Assembly (NCBI GenBank): GCA_965368585.1
Contig: CBDUNM010000116.1
Coordinates: 1-16,486 of the forward strand
Direction of reading: 5' to 3'
Source: JARRQB01 sp965368585
Lineage (GTDB): Bacteria > Pseudomonadota > Gammaproteobacteria > Chromatiales > Chromatiaceae
DNA length: 16,486 nt
Shown one piece after another: positions 1 to 7,600 of this stretch. The notes under the pieces are model-generated. The model was not told the DNA's origin and ran no database searches. It worked only from the letters and a program-made list of their open reading frames with translations. Numbering within the stretch: the first letter of the stretch is position 1; each line of letters opens with the position of its first letter. The position numbers and the translations under genes are program-made.

Positions 1-1
1 G

Positions 2-1975
2 TGGTTGTTCCGCCGCTGGGTCGCAGTCGCCATATCCGGCGTGGCCATCGGCGTCGTTACCAATTCGACGGTGGCATTCTATGTCCTCTTCGGCCAGCCG
101 TTCACGCTGATCTCGAGCATTATTCCGCCGCTGCTTTCGGCACTGACGGTCGCGGCATTGGTGCATTTTTTCAATGCCGTGTACCAGGCGGCGCGTCAAG
201 GCTATGTCGGCAAGGAGCGCGTTGCGCGGGCGTTGATCGAAGTACGCCGGCCCGCCAAGTTCACCGCGCTGACCACGGTAGCCGGCCTGGCGTCTTTGGC
301 CACCAGTCCGATCGTGCCGATAAAGATGTTCGGTATCATCTCCGCGTGCGGCACCGCGCTCATCTATGTCGTGGTGTACATGGTGATTCCGAATCTGTTC
401 GCGCGATTCGACGCCAAACCCTGGCCACGGGTGCGCGGCGGATTGGGAGCCATGGACGCGATCGTGCGGCGTTTGTATCGGGTAGGCACACGCTATCCGG
501 GACCGATACTGGCGGCATTCGTCGTGGGTCTGGGTGTGCTCGTTCCACAGGTGGCGAAGGTCGAGGTCGAAACGAATATCCAGGAGTTCTTCTCGGCCGA
601 CCACCCGATTCGCGTCGATACCCGGCGCATCGAAGAAAAGCTGCAGGGCACCAACTCGCTCGATATCCGGTTTGATACCGCGGCCAGAGACGGCCTGAAA
701 GATCCCGAATTGCTGGCCAAGATCCGCGCATTCCAACACTGGGTGGAAGCGCTGCCGGCCGTCGACCGCTCGACCTCGATGGGTAATTTTCTCGAGGAGA
801 TGCATTGGGCGTTCAACGCCGAGAACGACGCATACCGCCTGCTGCCTACCGACGAGCAACTGATTTCGCAGTACCTCCTCATCTACGACGGTGGCGACCT
901 CTACGACTTTGTCGACCGCGATTTCCGCCATTCGCGGGTCGCCTTGAGCCTGAACGTGCACAGTGCCAACGACATCTCGACGGTCATGACGCAAATCCGT
1001 GACTACTTGAGCGCGGAGTTCGGCGACGAGGTGAGCTGGGAGATCGCTGGTGCGGGCCGGCTGTTCGCGGACATGGAGGAGTTGCTGGTCAAAGGCCAGG
1101 TCTACAGCTTGTGGGGTGCATTGGTCTTGATCTTCGGCCTGATGTTGATTCTGTGGCGCTCGCTGGGCGACTCCCTGTTGTGCATGGTGCCGAATCTTTC
1201 GCCGATTCTGCTGATCTTTATCGTCATGGGCGTGTTCGGCATCTGGCTGGACATGGGCACCGCGATGATAGCGAGCGTGGCCGTCGGTATCGCCGTAGAT
1301 GATACGATTCATGTGTACCACGGCTTTCGACACCGCATTGCGCAAGGTGCTTCACCGGTGCTCGCGATCGTGCGTACCTACCGGCAAGCCGGGCGGGCGG
1401 TGGTCATAACGACCGTGATTCTGAGTGCGCAATTTCTCATTCTTGTGGCATCGGAGTTCGTACCCACCCGGAATTTCGGACTGTTGACGACGGTCGGGTT
1501 GATCACGGCGCTGCTTTTCGATCTGGTGTTGATGCCGGCCTTGTTGATTGTGTTTTTCGGACCCAAGCGGCCTTTGGCGCGGCTGTTCGGCGCGGCGCAC
1601 GGGACAGACCTGGACGCACTCGAAAACGGCGTAGCGACGGGTCGTCACTCGATCGATGTGCACTGGTCTCCTGATCGCAAGACCGCGTTGGTGAAAGAGA
1701 TCTACCGCGGTAAGTCGGTGATCGAGGCTGCACAGGAGTACGGTTTATCCAAAGCGGAAATCGAACGCTGGCTGGCGAGCGCCGACGTGGGAATCAAGCA
1801 TGCCTTCGAGGGATACTCGCCGGAGAAGCTGCACACGTATGAAAAGCAGCTCAAGAAGCTGGCGAAACTCTATAAACGTACCCTCAAAGAGAACGAAGAC
1901 TTGAAAAGAGGTCGGACTACAACCAGTGATCCCGCCGGCCGCGGTGCGGTCAGTCCCGATCAGGCTGCACCCTGA
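2..1975 (+). CDS. RND/MMPL-superfamily exporter, 5' end outside window
   Basis: An inner-membrane exporter of the RND/MMPL superfamily (COG1033-like), probably driven by proton flux; the substrate cannot be told. The frame is open from the window edge, so the first membrane helix and first periplasmic loop are missing. The visible part starts in the first membrane bundle (about residues 8-135), continues through a periplasmic domain (about 165-355, with the NIQEFFSADHPIR segment) and a second bundle (about 360-520). The second bundle has the family-typical stretch GIAVDDTIHVYHGF, whose paired aspartates lie in a membrane helix. After the last helix comes a tail of about 130 residues that is not standard: a helix-turn-helix-like segment (about 559-594) followed by a Lys/Leu/Glu-rich coiled coil (about 606-636). 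It ends 64 bases before the pabB remnant. Family assignment is firm; tail function is unknown. Confidence 0.88.
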   Translation, partial: WLFRRWVAVAISGVAIGVVTNSTVAFYVLFGQPFTLISSIIPPLLSALTVAALVHFFNAVYQAARQGYVGKERVARALIEVRRPAKFTALTTVAGLASLATSPIVPIKMFGIISACGTALIYVVVYMVIPNLFARFDAKPWPRVRGGLGAMDAIVRRLYRVGTRYPGPILAAFVVGLGVLVPQVAKVEVETNIQEFFSADHPIRVDTRRIEEKLQGTNSLDIRFDTAARDGLKDPELLAKIRAFQHWVEALPAVDRSTSMGNFLEEMHWAFNAENDAYRLLPTDEQLISQYLLIYDGGDLYDFVDRDFRHSRVALSLNVHSANDISTVMTQIRDYLSAEFGDEVSWEIAGAGRLFADMEELLVKGQVYSLWGALVLIFGLMLILWRSLGDSLLCMVPNLSPILLIFIVMGVFGIWLDMGTAMIASVAVGIAVDDTIHVYHGFRHRIAQGASPVLAIVRTYRQAGRAVVITTVILSAQFLILVASEFVPTRNFGLLTTVGLITALLFDLVLMPALLIVFFGPKRPLARLFGAAHGTDLDALENGVATGRHSIDVHWSPDRKTALVKEIYRGKSVIEAAQEYGLSKAEIERWLASADVGIKHAFEGYSPEKLHTYEKQLKKLAKLYKRTLKENEDLKRGRTTTSDPAGRGAVSPDQAAP

Positions 1976-2039
1976 CGCGCATCACGAGTCGCAAGTCCCG
2001 ACCAGATTCGAACCTTGTCCAAGCGTGGACGCCGCGTCG

Positions 2040-2469
2040 ATGTCGCCTCAGCCCCGCGTACAACGATCGCTCTACCTGCCGGATGCGGCGCGGCGGTTCG
2101 CTGCGCTGGCGGGGCAGCCATGGGCCATCTGGCTGGACAGCGGCTAACTTGAAAGCGGCGGGCGATACGATATTTCTGTCGCCGACCCGCGTAAGCCCAT
2201 CGTCGGCATCAACGGCGTTTTGTATGAGCAGACCCGCGGCGTGGCATCGATCGTAACCGACGTCGATCCCTATGATTTTCTTCGAGCGCAGCTTTCGCGG
2301 CGCGTCAACGAACCTAAGATTCCGTTTATGGGCGGGTTGGTCAGGTATTTCGGGTATGAGTTCGGCCGGCGGCGGCATCGTGGCCGATTCCCGAATGGAT
2401 ACCGAATACCGCGAAATGCTCGACAAGGCCGCCGTCTTTTTTCGGTTGTTCGATCCTTCGGCCGACTGA
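2040..2469 (+). pseudogene. pabB: pabB remnant (aminodeoxychorismate synthase component I), stop codon and internal deletion
   Basis: PabB makes 4-amino-4-deoxychorismate from chorismate for folate synthesis. The N-terminal part is recognisable in frame 3: QRSLYLPDAARRF, PWAIWLDSG, GRYDISVADP, DPYDFLRAQL, then GGLVRYFGYEFGRR. It is interrupted by an in-frame TAA at 2145-2147, directly after WLDSG. At about 2364-2376, in a GGC/CGG repeat, the similarity jumps to frame 1 and to the extreme C-terminus of the family (GGGIVADS, EYREMLDKAAVFFR), ending at TGA 2467-2469. About 115 N-terminal and 35 C-terminal residues remain of a protein that is usually about 450 residues, so the catalytic chorismate-binding core is gone. 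The ATG at 2040 is the best start in frame; the true start is uncertain. It cannot encode a working enzyme. It converges on galU. Confidence 0.82.
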
Positions 2470-2497
2470 GCGGGGCAAATCGACCTCTACCGGGGTG

Positions 2498-3328
2498 TCA
2501 AACCTGCAGCTTTTTGAATTCTTCGTAAAAATGGTTGGTCGCCGCGACAAAGCCGTCTACGCTGCCGCAGTCGTAGCGCATGCCGCGAAATTTGTAGGCC
2601 AGCACCATCCCTTCCTGAGCCTGGGTCTTCAACGCGTCGGTAATTTGTAGTTCACCGTTTTTTCCGGGCGGCGTGCGGCGCAGAATCTCAAAGATATCCG
2701 GCGTCAAGAGGTAGCGGCCGATAATCGCAAGATTCGACGGTGCGTCCTCCGGGGCCGGTTTTTCGACCATGTCGGAGACCACATACAGACGGTCTTCCAG
2801 CGGCGAACAGTCGATGACCCCGTATCTGTGGACCTGGTCGACAGGCACTTCCTCGATGGCCACCACGCTGCAGCGGTATTTGCGGTAGATTTGAGCCATC
2901 TGCGCCATGACATGCATGCCCTCGCCGACGCACAGGTCGTCGGCCAGCAGTACGCCGAAAGACTCGGGACCAATCAGCGTTTCCCCGGTCAATATAGCGT
3001 GGCCCAGACCTTTCATCTCGATCTGCCGGGTGTAGGAAAAGGTGCATTCGTTCAAGATGTTACGGATGTCGTCGAGAAACTTTTCCTTCGCTGTCCCGTT
3101 GATCTGATGTTCGAGTTCGTAACTGATATCGAAATGATCTTCGATGGCGCGTTTGCCGCGTCCCGTCACGATGGCGATTTCGTGCATACCTGCCGCGAGC
3201 GCTTCTTCAACGCCGTATTGAATGAGCGGCTTGTTGACCACCGGTAGCATCTCCTTGGGCATCGCCTTGGTGGCGGGCAAGAAGCGCGTGCCGTAACCGG
3301 CAGCAGGAAAGAGACATTTCTTAATCAT
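2498..3328 (-). CDS. galU: UTP--glucose-1-phosphate uridylyltransferase
   Basis: This cytoplasmic enzyme makes UDP-glucose from UTP and glucose-1-phosphate, feeding LPS core, exopolysaccharide and galactose pathways. The protein has 276 residues, normal for the short bacterial GalU type. The nucleotide-binding start is intact: PAAGYGTRFLPATKAMPKE (residues 8-26), with the G-x-G-T-R loop and the uridine-site lysine region. LLADDLCVG (the metal-binding Asp region) and MVEKP follow. The start MIKKCLFPAAG is the canonical one, but no clear Shine-Dalgarno precedes it, so translation may be coupled to the gene upstream. It lies 27 bases downstream of the HExxH protein on the same strand, probably in one transcript. 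No damage is seen. Confidence 0.96.
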   Translation of the reverse strand: MIKKCLFPAAGYGTRFLPATKAMPKEMLPVVNKPLIQYGVEEALAAGMHEIAIVTGRGKRAIEDHFDISYELEHQINGTAKEKFLDDIRNILNECTFSYTRQIEMKGLGHAILTGETLIGPESFGVLLADDLCVGEGMHVMAQMAQIYRKYRCSVVAIEEVPVDQVHRYGVIDCSPLEDRLYVVSDMVEKPAPEDAPSNLAIIGRYLLTPDIFEILRRTPPGKNGELQITDALKTQAQEGMVLAYKFRGMRYDCGSVDGFVAATNHFYEEFKKLQV

Positions 3329-3355
3329 GCGAGTAGGCGGGTTCTATGTAAGTGG

Positions 3356-3874
3356 TTAGTGGTCCCGCAGGCGCCAAGTCGGCTTACCCGAGGCATCAAT
3401 CAGGTGATAGCGCAGCAACCAGGCGAACGCATCGTCCGCGTCGCGTTCAAACCAGGCCTTGCTGGACCCGAGACGGAAACTGTATCCCCAGGCGTCCATA
3501 TCGGCGAACATCCGATCCCTTCCCAGATCGGGCAATTCGTCCGCCAGTACGATCTGCAGATAACACACGCCGTTTTCTTCGGCAAAATCGCCGCCGGCGT
3601 CCGTATGCAGGCGCTGGCGGCGCTCAGGTGCCATACAGATGTAGTGGCAGGCTTCGTGCAGCACCGAGTGGACCGGCGTATCGGATCTCGCCAACAAGCG
3701 ATTGTCGACAAGCCCGGCTTCGCTGTCGCCCCAGTAGGTGCCGGGTATGGCCGTGCCGTCGGCGATCCATTCCAGGCGCAGTCCATACCGGCCGAGTAGT
3801 TTAGTCAGATCCTTGAGCGCGACGGCCCCGCACGCTACGACCTCGGGTTGCAGAATCTCCTGGTACAACGGCAC
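3356..3874 (-). CDS. small HExxH (zincin-like) protein of unknown function
   Basis: A predicted cytoplasmic protein of 172 residues with no signal peptide or membrane segment. Residues 73-77 read HEACH inside VHSVLHEACHYICM, which matches the HExxH zinc-binding helix of metallopeptidases. An acidic pair (Glu99-Glu100 in DFAEENGVCYLQ) lies about 22 residues on and could supply the third ligand, as in gluzincin or ImmA/IrrE-like folds. The remainder is rich in Trp, Asp and Arg and I do not recognise it. Start: GTG at 3874, with AGGA about 9 bases upstream. It probably leads a two-gene transcript with galU. A peptidase role is inference; the residue pattern could also be a non-catalytic metal site. 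Confidence 0.75.
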   Translation of the reverse strand: MPLYQEILQPEVVACGAVALKDLTKLLGRYGLRLEWIADGTAIPGTYWGDSEAGLVDNRLLARSDTPVHSVLHEACHYICMAPERRQRLHTDAGGDFAEENGVCYLQIVLADELPDLGRDRMFADMDAWGYSFRLGSSKAWFERDADDAFAWLLRYHLIDASGKPTWRLRDH

Positions 3875-3907
3875 TCCGTGATTTCCTAACGACGTTATTC
3901 TTTAAGG

Positions 3908-3913
3908 GTTATA
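3908..3913 (-). promoter_or_regulatory. Possible -10 box for the HExxH protein/galU transcript
   Basis: On the minus strand this reads TATAAC, 33 bases before the GTG start at 3874, in an AT-rich patch of otherwise GC-rich DNA. A start site near 3901 would leave a leader of about 26 bases. The -35 region is poor (about three of six matches), so this is a candidate only. Confidence 0.4.
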
Positions 3914-3945
3914 GCCTAACATGAACGATTGACCGATGTTGTGGA

Positions 3946-4377
3946 TCAACACTGCTCCCAGGGTAGGCCGTGGTACCGCCAGCCCGATGTCGTACTTCGA
4001 TGGTGCGTTTCGTCAAGTTCGCCTTCGAATCCTTCATCGATATGGTAGACGTTTCTCATGCCGCTTTCCGCCAGTACCCGGCCGGCTTCCAGGGAGCGCT
4101 TACCGCTGCGGCAGATCAATATCACGGGCGCGCAACCCTCTTCCGCGTCGCACACCACGCCGCCGAGCATCAGTTTGCGGATTTCGGTCACGAAATGCGG
4201 GTTGACCGTCCAGTCCGGTTCGTCGATCCAGGCCACGTGAACGCTGCCCGCGGGATGACCGACGAACAGGTACTCCATGGTCGAACGAATATCCACCAGG
4301 ACGGCGCGCGGATCGCTATGCAGCATTTCGTACGCCTGTTTCGGTGTCAGACTGTGTGGATCCTTCTCGTGCGCCAT
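3946..4377 (-). CDS. Single-domain rhodanese-like sulfurtransferase
   Basis: A cytoplasmic protein of 143 residues with one rhodanese domain. Rhodaneses carry sulfane sulfur as a cysteine persulfide and pass it to acceptors. The active-site loop is CRSGKRS, with catalytic Cys89 after the strand PVILI. The family's first half is also present: LVDIRSTMEYLFVGHPAGSVHV (quoted in two parts: LVDIRSTMEY and HPAGSVHVAW), and the end has a GF-G segment (EGFEGELD). Start: ATG at 4377, chosen over an ATG 19 codons upstream because GGAG lies 8 bases before it and the upstream codons overlap a good promoter. It seems to be transcribed alone, divergently from the acyltransferase gene. The substrate is unknown. 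Confidence 0.9.
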   Translation of the reverse strand: MAHEKDPHSLTPKQAYEMLHSDPRAVLVDIRSTMEYLFVGHPAGSVHVAWIDEPDWTVNPHFVTEIRKLMLGGVVCDAEEGCAPVILICRSGKRSLEAGRVLAESGMRNVYHIDEGFEGELDETHHRSTTSGWRYHGLPWEQC

Positions 4378-4385
4378 AGTGCAAT

Positions 4386-4389
4386 CTCC
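4386..4389 (-). promoter_or_regulatory. Ribosome binding site fixing the rhodanese start
   Basis: GGAG on the minus strand, 8 bases before the ATG at 4377. It decides the start in favour of MAHEKD over the longer open frame. Confidence 0.7.
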
Positions 4390-4422
4390 GTGGTGCGATG
4401 CAGCATTGATGAGATGGATGAA

Positions 4423-4451
4423 TTTATAGAACATTAATTGGATTTTGTCCC
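4423..4451 (-). promoter_or_regulatory. Sigma70-type promoter of the rhodanese gene
   Basis: On the minus strand there is GGGACA (4446-4451, four of six matches to TTGACA), a 17-base spacer and TATAAA (4423-4428, five of six matches to TATAAT). Transcription would start near 4416, giving a leader of about 38 bases that includes the GGAG ribosome site. This is the best-formed promoter in the window. Confidence 0.65.
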
Positions 4452-4505
4452 GTCGCGCTGTGGGGCGGGTGTGGCACGCGACGACGTATTCGGGTACCGG
4501 CGGAA

Positions 4506-4534
4506 CAGACCATGCGTGTTAACCGGTATATAAT
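4506..4534 (+). promoter_or_regulatory. Promoter of the acyltransferase gene, implying a leaderless mRNA
   Basis: A perfect TATAAT sits at 4529-4534, only 9 bases before the ATG at 4544. A weak -35 (CAGACC, 4506-4511) lies 17 bases upstream. Transcription would start near 4541, leaving 2-3 bases of leader, and no Shine-Dalgarno is visible before the ATG. Confidence 0.55.
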
Positions 4535-4543
4535 CGCGGCGCC

Positions 4544-5437
4544 ATGCAATCCTTGTTGCTTCGAATTCTGTTTGCCGTTCTGGCCGCCTTGCCTTTGCCC
4601 GTGATCAGATCCTTGGGACGATTCGGCGGCAATCTGGCGTTTCGCTTTGCCGATACAGAACGGCGCAATGCAGAGGTGAACCTGCGTTTGTGTTTTCCCG
4701 AACTGTCGGCGCCGGAACGGACGCTGATGTTGCGCGATGCGCTGCGCGAAAATATGACGACGCTGCTGGAGATGCCCAAGGCGTGGCACAAGGGACCGGA
4801 CTACTGGGCCCCTAGAATCGACGTCAACGGGGCCGATGACGCCATTCGTACTCATCTGGCGCAGGGTAAGGGGTTGATTCTGGCGGCGCCGCATCTGGGT
4901 AGCTGGGAGGTCGGCTCGACCTGGATATCAACGATTGCACCGACGACCACGCTGTATCGGCCGCCCCGGCGCAGTGCGCTGGAGGCGATCATGGTGCGTG
5001 GCCGTTCTCAGAGCGGCGCCAAACTGGTGCCGACGACACCCACCGGGGTCAAAGCCCTCTATCGAGCGCTGACCGACGGAGAAATGGTCGCCATCCTGCC
5101 GGACCAACAGCCCAAGGAGGCCGGTGCCGCGGGCGTATTCGGCCCTTTTTTCGGCCATCCGGCCCTGACCATGACACTGGTCAGCCGCCTGGCGCGCAAG
5201 ACGGGCGCGCCGGTTATGTTTTTGTTCCTCGCCAGACAGTCGGGCGGCGGCTATCGCTGGCACTACCTGGATGCGCACCCGGCTATCGCGGCTGCCGATT
5301 CCGCTACTGCCGTCGCTGCATTGAATCGAGGTGTCGAGGCCTGTGTCCGCCAGTACCCGACTCAGTACCAGTGGACCTATAAGCGCTTTCAGAAACAGCC
5401 CGGCGGCGCGCTCAATCCTTATCAACTCGCGGGCTGA
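4544..5437 (+). CDS. LpxL/HtrB-family lipid A (lysophospholipid) acyltransferase
   Basis: An inner-membrane-associated acyltransferase of 297 residues. The family adds the secondary acyl chain to lipid A, or acylates related lipids, on the cytoplasmic face. The catalytic H-x4-E motif is HLGSWE (His117, Glu122). Other family blocks are RRNAEVNLRLCFPELS (about 40-56), LYRPPR, and DQQPKEAGAAGVFGPFFG. The N-terminus (LLLRILFAVLAALPLPVI) is the usual hydrophobic anchor. It appears to be a single-gene unit, divergent from the rhodanese. Whether it is LpxL, LpxM, LpxP or a paralogue acting on another lipid cannot be decided here. Length and motifs are intact. Confidence 0.9.
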   Translation: MQSLLLRILFAVLAALPLPVIRSLGRFGGNLAFRFADTERRNAEVNLRLCFPELSAPERTLMLRDALRENMTTLLEMPKAWHKGPDYWAPRIDVNGADDAIRTHLAQGKGLILAAPHLGSWEVGSTWISTIAPTTTLYRPPRRSALEAIMVRGRSQSGAKLVPTTPTGVKALYRALTDGEMVAILPDQQPKEAGAAGVFGPFFGHPALTMTLVSRLARKTGAPVMFLFLARQSGGGYRWHYLDAHPAIAAADSATAVAALNRGVEACVRQYPTQYQWTYKRFQKQPGGALNPYQLAG

Positions 5438-5788
5438 AGCTCAGCATCCCGATCGGTGGTCCGTGCTTCCTCCGCTGCGCCCGAATGCGACGAACACGGC
5501 CGACGGCTTCGCTGACATCGCTCGGCGTTCCACATCGCCACGCGCGACGGCTGATGTCGGCGCGATCTTCCGGTCAAGGGCGCCGCAAATCGGCCGTTAC
5601 GTCTCGTTAGTAGCTTAATTACCGTCGACGTCCGCGGCGAGCGGCCGATGCCGGCGCGGCTGACGCGACTGGATTGGCATGGGGGGCGATCCTGTGGTGA
5701 AAAAAGTGCTGCCCCGGCGCCAACCACAATGCTGCCGCGACAGGCTTGCGTTGGATGCCGCCTGAAGACGCATAACCCGGGAGTAAAC
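5438..5788. other. 351-base gap with no recognisable gene
   Basis: I translated the plus-strand frames by eye and found only short, Arg/Ser/Ala-rich open frames with no family resemblance. An open frame from 5648 runs into the vWA gene but is probably only untranslated leader. No convincing terminator follows the acyltransferase gene. A poor promoter-like pair (TTGCGT 5746-5751, CATAAC 5771-5776, 19-base spacer) lies just before the vWA gene. Otherwise I see nothing in it. Confidence 0.5.
5779..5783 (+). promoter_or_regulatory. Ribosome binding site fixing the vWA protein start
   Basis: GGGAG, 5 bases before the ATG at 5789. Translation from here gives a normal signal peptide at the N-terminus. 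The longer frame from 5648 would bury that signal peptide after 47 Arg/Cys-rich residues. Confidence 0.75.
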
Positions 5789-7600
5789 ATGCGACACTTA
5801 CTATTCGTCACCCTGCTGTCCCTCTCACTGCTGAGCGGATTGGCGACGGGCGCAGAGACCAAAGGTGTCGACATCCGCGTGTTGATCGATATATCGGGCA
5901 GCATGCGGCAGAACGACCCAGACAATTTGCGGCGCCCGGCCCTGCGTATGCTGGTCGGCTTGATGCAGCCAGGCACCCAGGCCGGGGTGTGGACGTTCGC
6001 ACGCTGGGTCAACATGCTGGTGCCGCATGGGGACGTGGACAAAGCCTGGAAGAAGCGCGCCATCGCGTTGTCGAAAAAGATCGGTTCTCCAGGTCAGTTC
6101 ACCAACATCGAAGACGTATTGGATCAAGCCAGTCGCAGTTGGCACGCGGATCCCGGCGCCACCAATCGACATTTGGTGCTACTGACCGACGGGATGGTGG
6201 ATATTTCAAAAGATCCGGCGGAAAACCAGGCCTCGCGGGATCGCATCATCAAACTACTGTTGCCACGCCTCAAAAAGGCCGGCGCGCGTATTCATGCGAT
6301 TGCCCTCTCCGATCGTGCCGATCACGATTTGATGCGCGCATTGACCATCGCCACCGACGGCTGGTACCAGCAGGTCGCGTCTGCGGACGAGTTGCAGCGT
6401 GTTTTCCTCAAGATATTCGACAAAGTCGGTCAACCTGACGGCGTGCCTCTGGAGGGGAATCGCTTCCAGGTGGACCGCAGCATCAAGGAGGCCACGGTAC
6501 TGGTGTTTCGCACCCCCGACTCGCCCAAGACCCGTCTCCACGCTCCCGATGGTCAGTCGTTCGAAGGCAGTCATCTACCCGGCGGCATCGCCTGGCATGC
6601 GGACCAGGGGTACGACCTGATCACCATCACCGGTCCGGTGCCGGGGGAATGGCGCCTGGAAGCGGACGTCGATCCGGACAATCGCGTCATGGTCGTTACG
6701 GACCTCAGCCTCGAGACATCGCTCTTACCCAATCGACTGGCGGTTGCGGAGCAGGTCGTCTTCAGCGCGTATCTTGCGAACAAGGGCCAGGTCATCGATC
6801 GCAGCGCGTTTCTGGAACTGGTCGAGACGAGTGCGTCGTCGGAAGCGTTGAACGGGACCGAATCACATCCCATCAACGACGAGGGCAGGGACGGCGACGA
6901 AACAGCCGGCGACGGCCGCTTCGGTATGCAATTCGGATCGGCCTCGCCCCGTGGAGAAGTCGCATTGCGGGTACGCGCCGAAAGCGCGACCTTCGTGCGC
7001 GAGAAACGCTTCGTCGTCGATATCGCCGCACCGGCAACCCTCGAGATCGCCGGGCAGGTCGATGCCGCAAGTATAAGATTGACGGTCGATACGACCGTCG
7101 TGCAGCGGATCAACTCCGCCACGCTCTACCAGGAAGACCCGCAGGGAAATCGTATTGCGTTGACCGCGGAAGCAACGGGTAAAAACCAGTGGCTTGCCGC
7201 GCTGCAAAACCCCGCCTGGCCCGCGAAAGCGGACCTCGAGGCTCGCACCCAGGCCGGCGGTTTGATTCAGACCACGCTCGGACCCCTCTATGTCGACGGC
7301 GTCGCGCCAGTACCGGAGCCCGTCCCTGCGCCCGACGTCGCAGCCGACGCGGAAATCGCGGTGCCGCGTCCCGAGGAGGCTGTGGCACCGAACAATACCG
7401 TCACGGAAGACGCGGGCTGGGTTATGCCGGCGGCGATATTCGGCGGCGTCAATCTGCTCCTGATGATCGGGGGCGGGTTGGCATGGTGGCTGGTTCGCCG
7501 GCGCGGCGCTGCCGATACGGACGAGATCCAACTGCTGTCGGACGACGCGCCCGAGGCACTGAGCGGCGCGGCGGCGGTCGCGCGTGAGGAAGCGGCGTGA
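5789..7600 (+). CDS. Exported, membrane-anchored von Willebrand factor A protein
   Basis: A protein of 603 residues. Residues 1-22 form a signal peptide ending ATGA. A vWA domain follows (about 27-215), with a complete metal-ion-dependent adhesion site: DISGS (34-38), Thr105 in FTNIED and Asp134 in LLTDGMVD. The stretch GVWTFARWVNMLVPHG is like the TIGR03503 family of Gammaproteobacteria, as far as I recall it. Residues of about 230-515 look like beta-rich, immunoglobulin-type repeats. Next come a Pro/Ala/Glu linker, a membrane helix (about 546-570) and a short cytoplasmic tail starting RRRG. The bulk should lie in the periplasm. Its GTGA overlap with the next gene implies translational coupling. 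Role unknown; vWA domains usually bind partner proteins through a metal. Confidence 0.85.
   Translation: MRHLLFVTLLSLSLLSGLATGAETKGVDIRVLIDISGSMRQNDPDNLRRPALRMLVGLMQPGTQAGVWTFARWVNMLVPHGDVDKAWKKRAIALSKKIGSPGQFTNIEDVLDQASRSWHADPGATNRHLVLLTDGMVDISKDPAENQASRDRIIKLLLPRLKKAGARIHAIALSDRADHDLMRALTIATDGWYQQVASADELQRVFLKIFDKVGQPDGVPLEGNRFQVDRSIKEATVLVFRTPDSPKTRLHAPDGQSFEGSHLPGGIAWHADQGYDLITITGPVPGEWRLEADVDPDNRVMVVTDLSLETSLLPNRLAVAEQVVFSAYLANKGQVIDRSAFLELVETSASSEALNGTESHPINDEGRDGDETAGDGRFGMQFGSASPRGEVALRVRAESATFVREKRFVVDIAAPATLEIAGQVDAASIRLTVDTTVVQRINSATLYQEDPQGNRIALTAEATGKNQWLAALQNPAWPAKADLEARTQAGGLIQTTLGPLYVDGVAPVPEPVPAPDVAADAEIAVPRPEEAVAPNNTVTEDAGWVMPAAIFGGVNLLLMIGGGLAWWLVRRRGAADTDEIQLLSDDAPEALSGAAAVAREEAA

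Noticed and set aside
1..675. Open frame of 224 codons in frame 1
   Set aside because: It is an Arg-rich shadow of the exporter, which is clear in frame 2.
2145..2147. Recoded stop (read-through) in pabB
   Set aside because: The catalytic core downstream is deleted and the frame also shifts, so read-through could not give an enzyme.
5648..5788. 47-codon N-terminal extension of the vWA protein
   Set aside because: It has no conservation, would mask the signal peptide, and the ATG at 5789 has a strong ribosome site.
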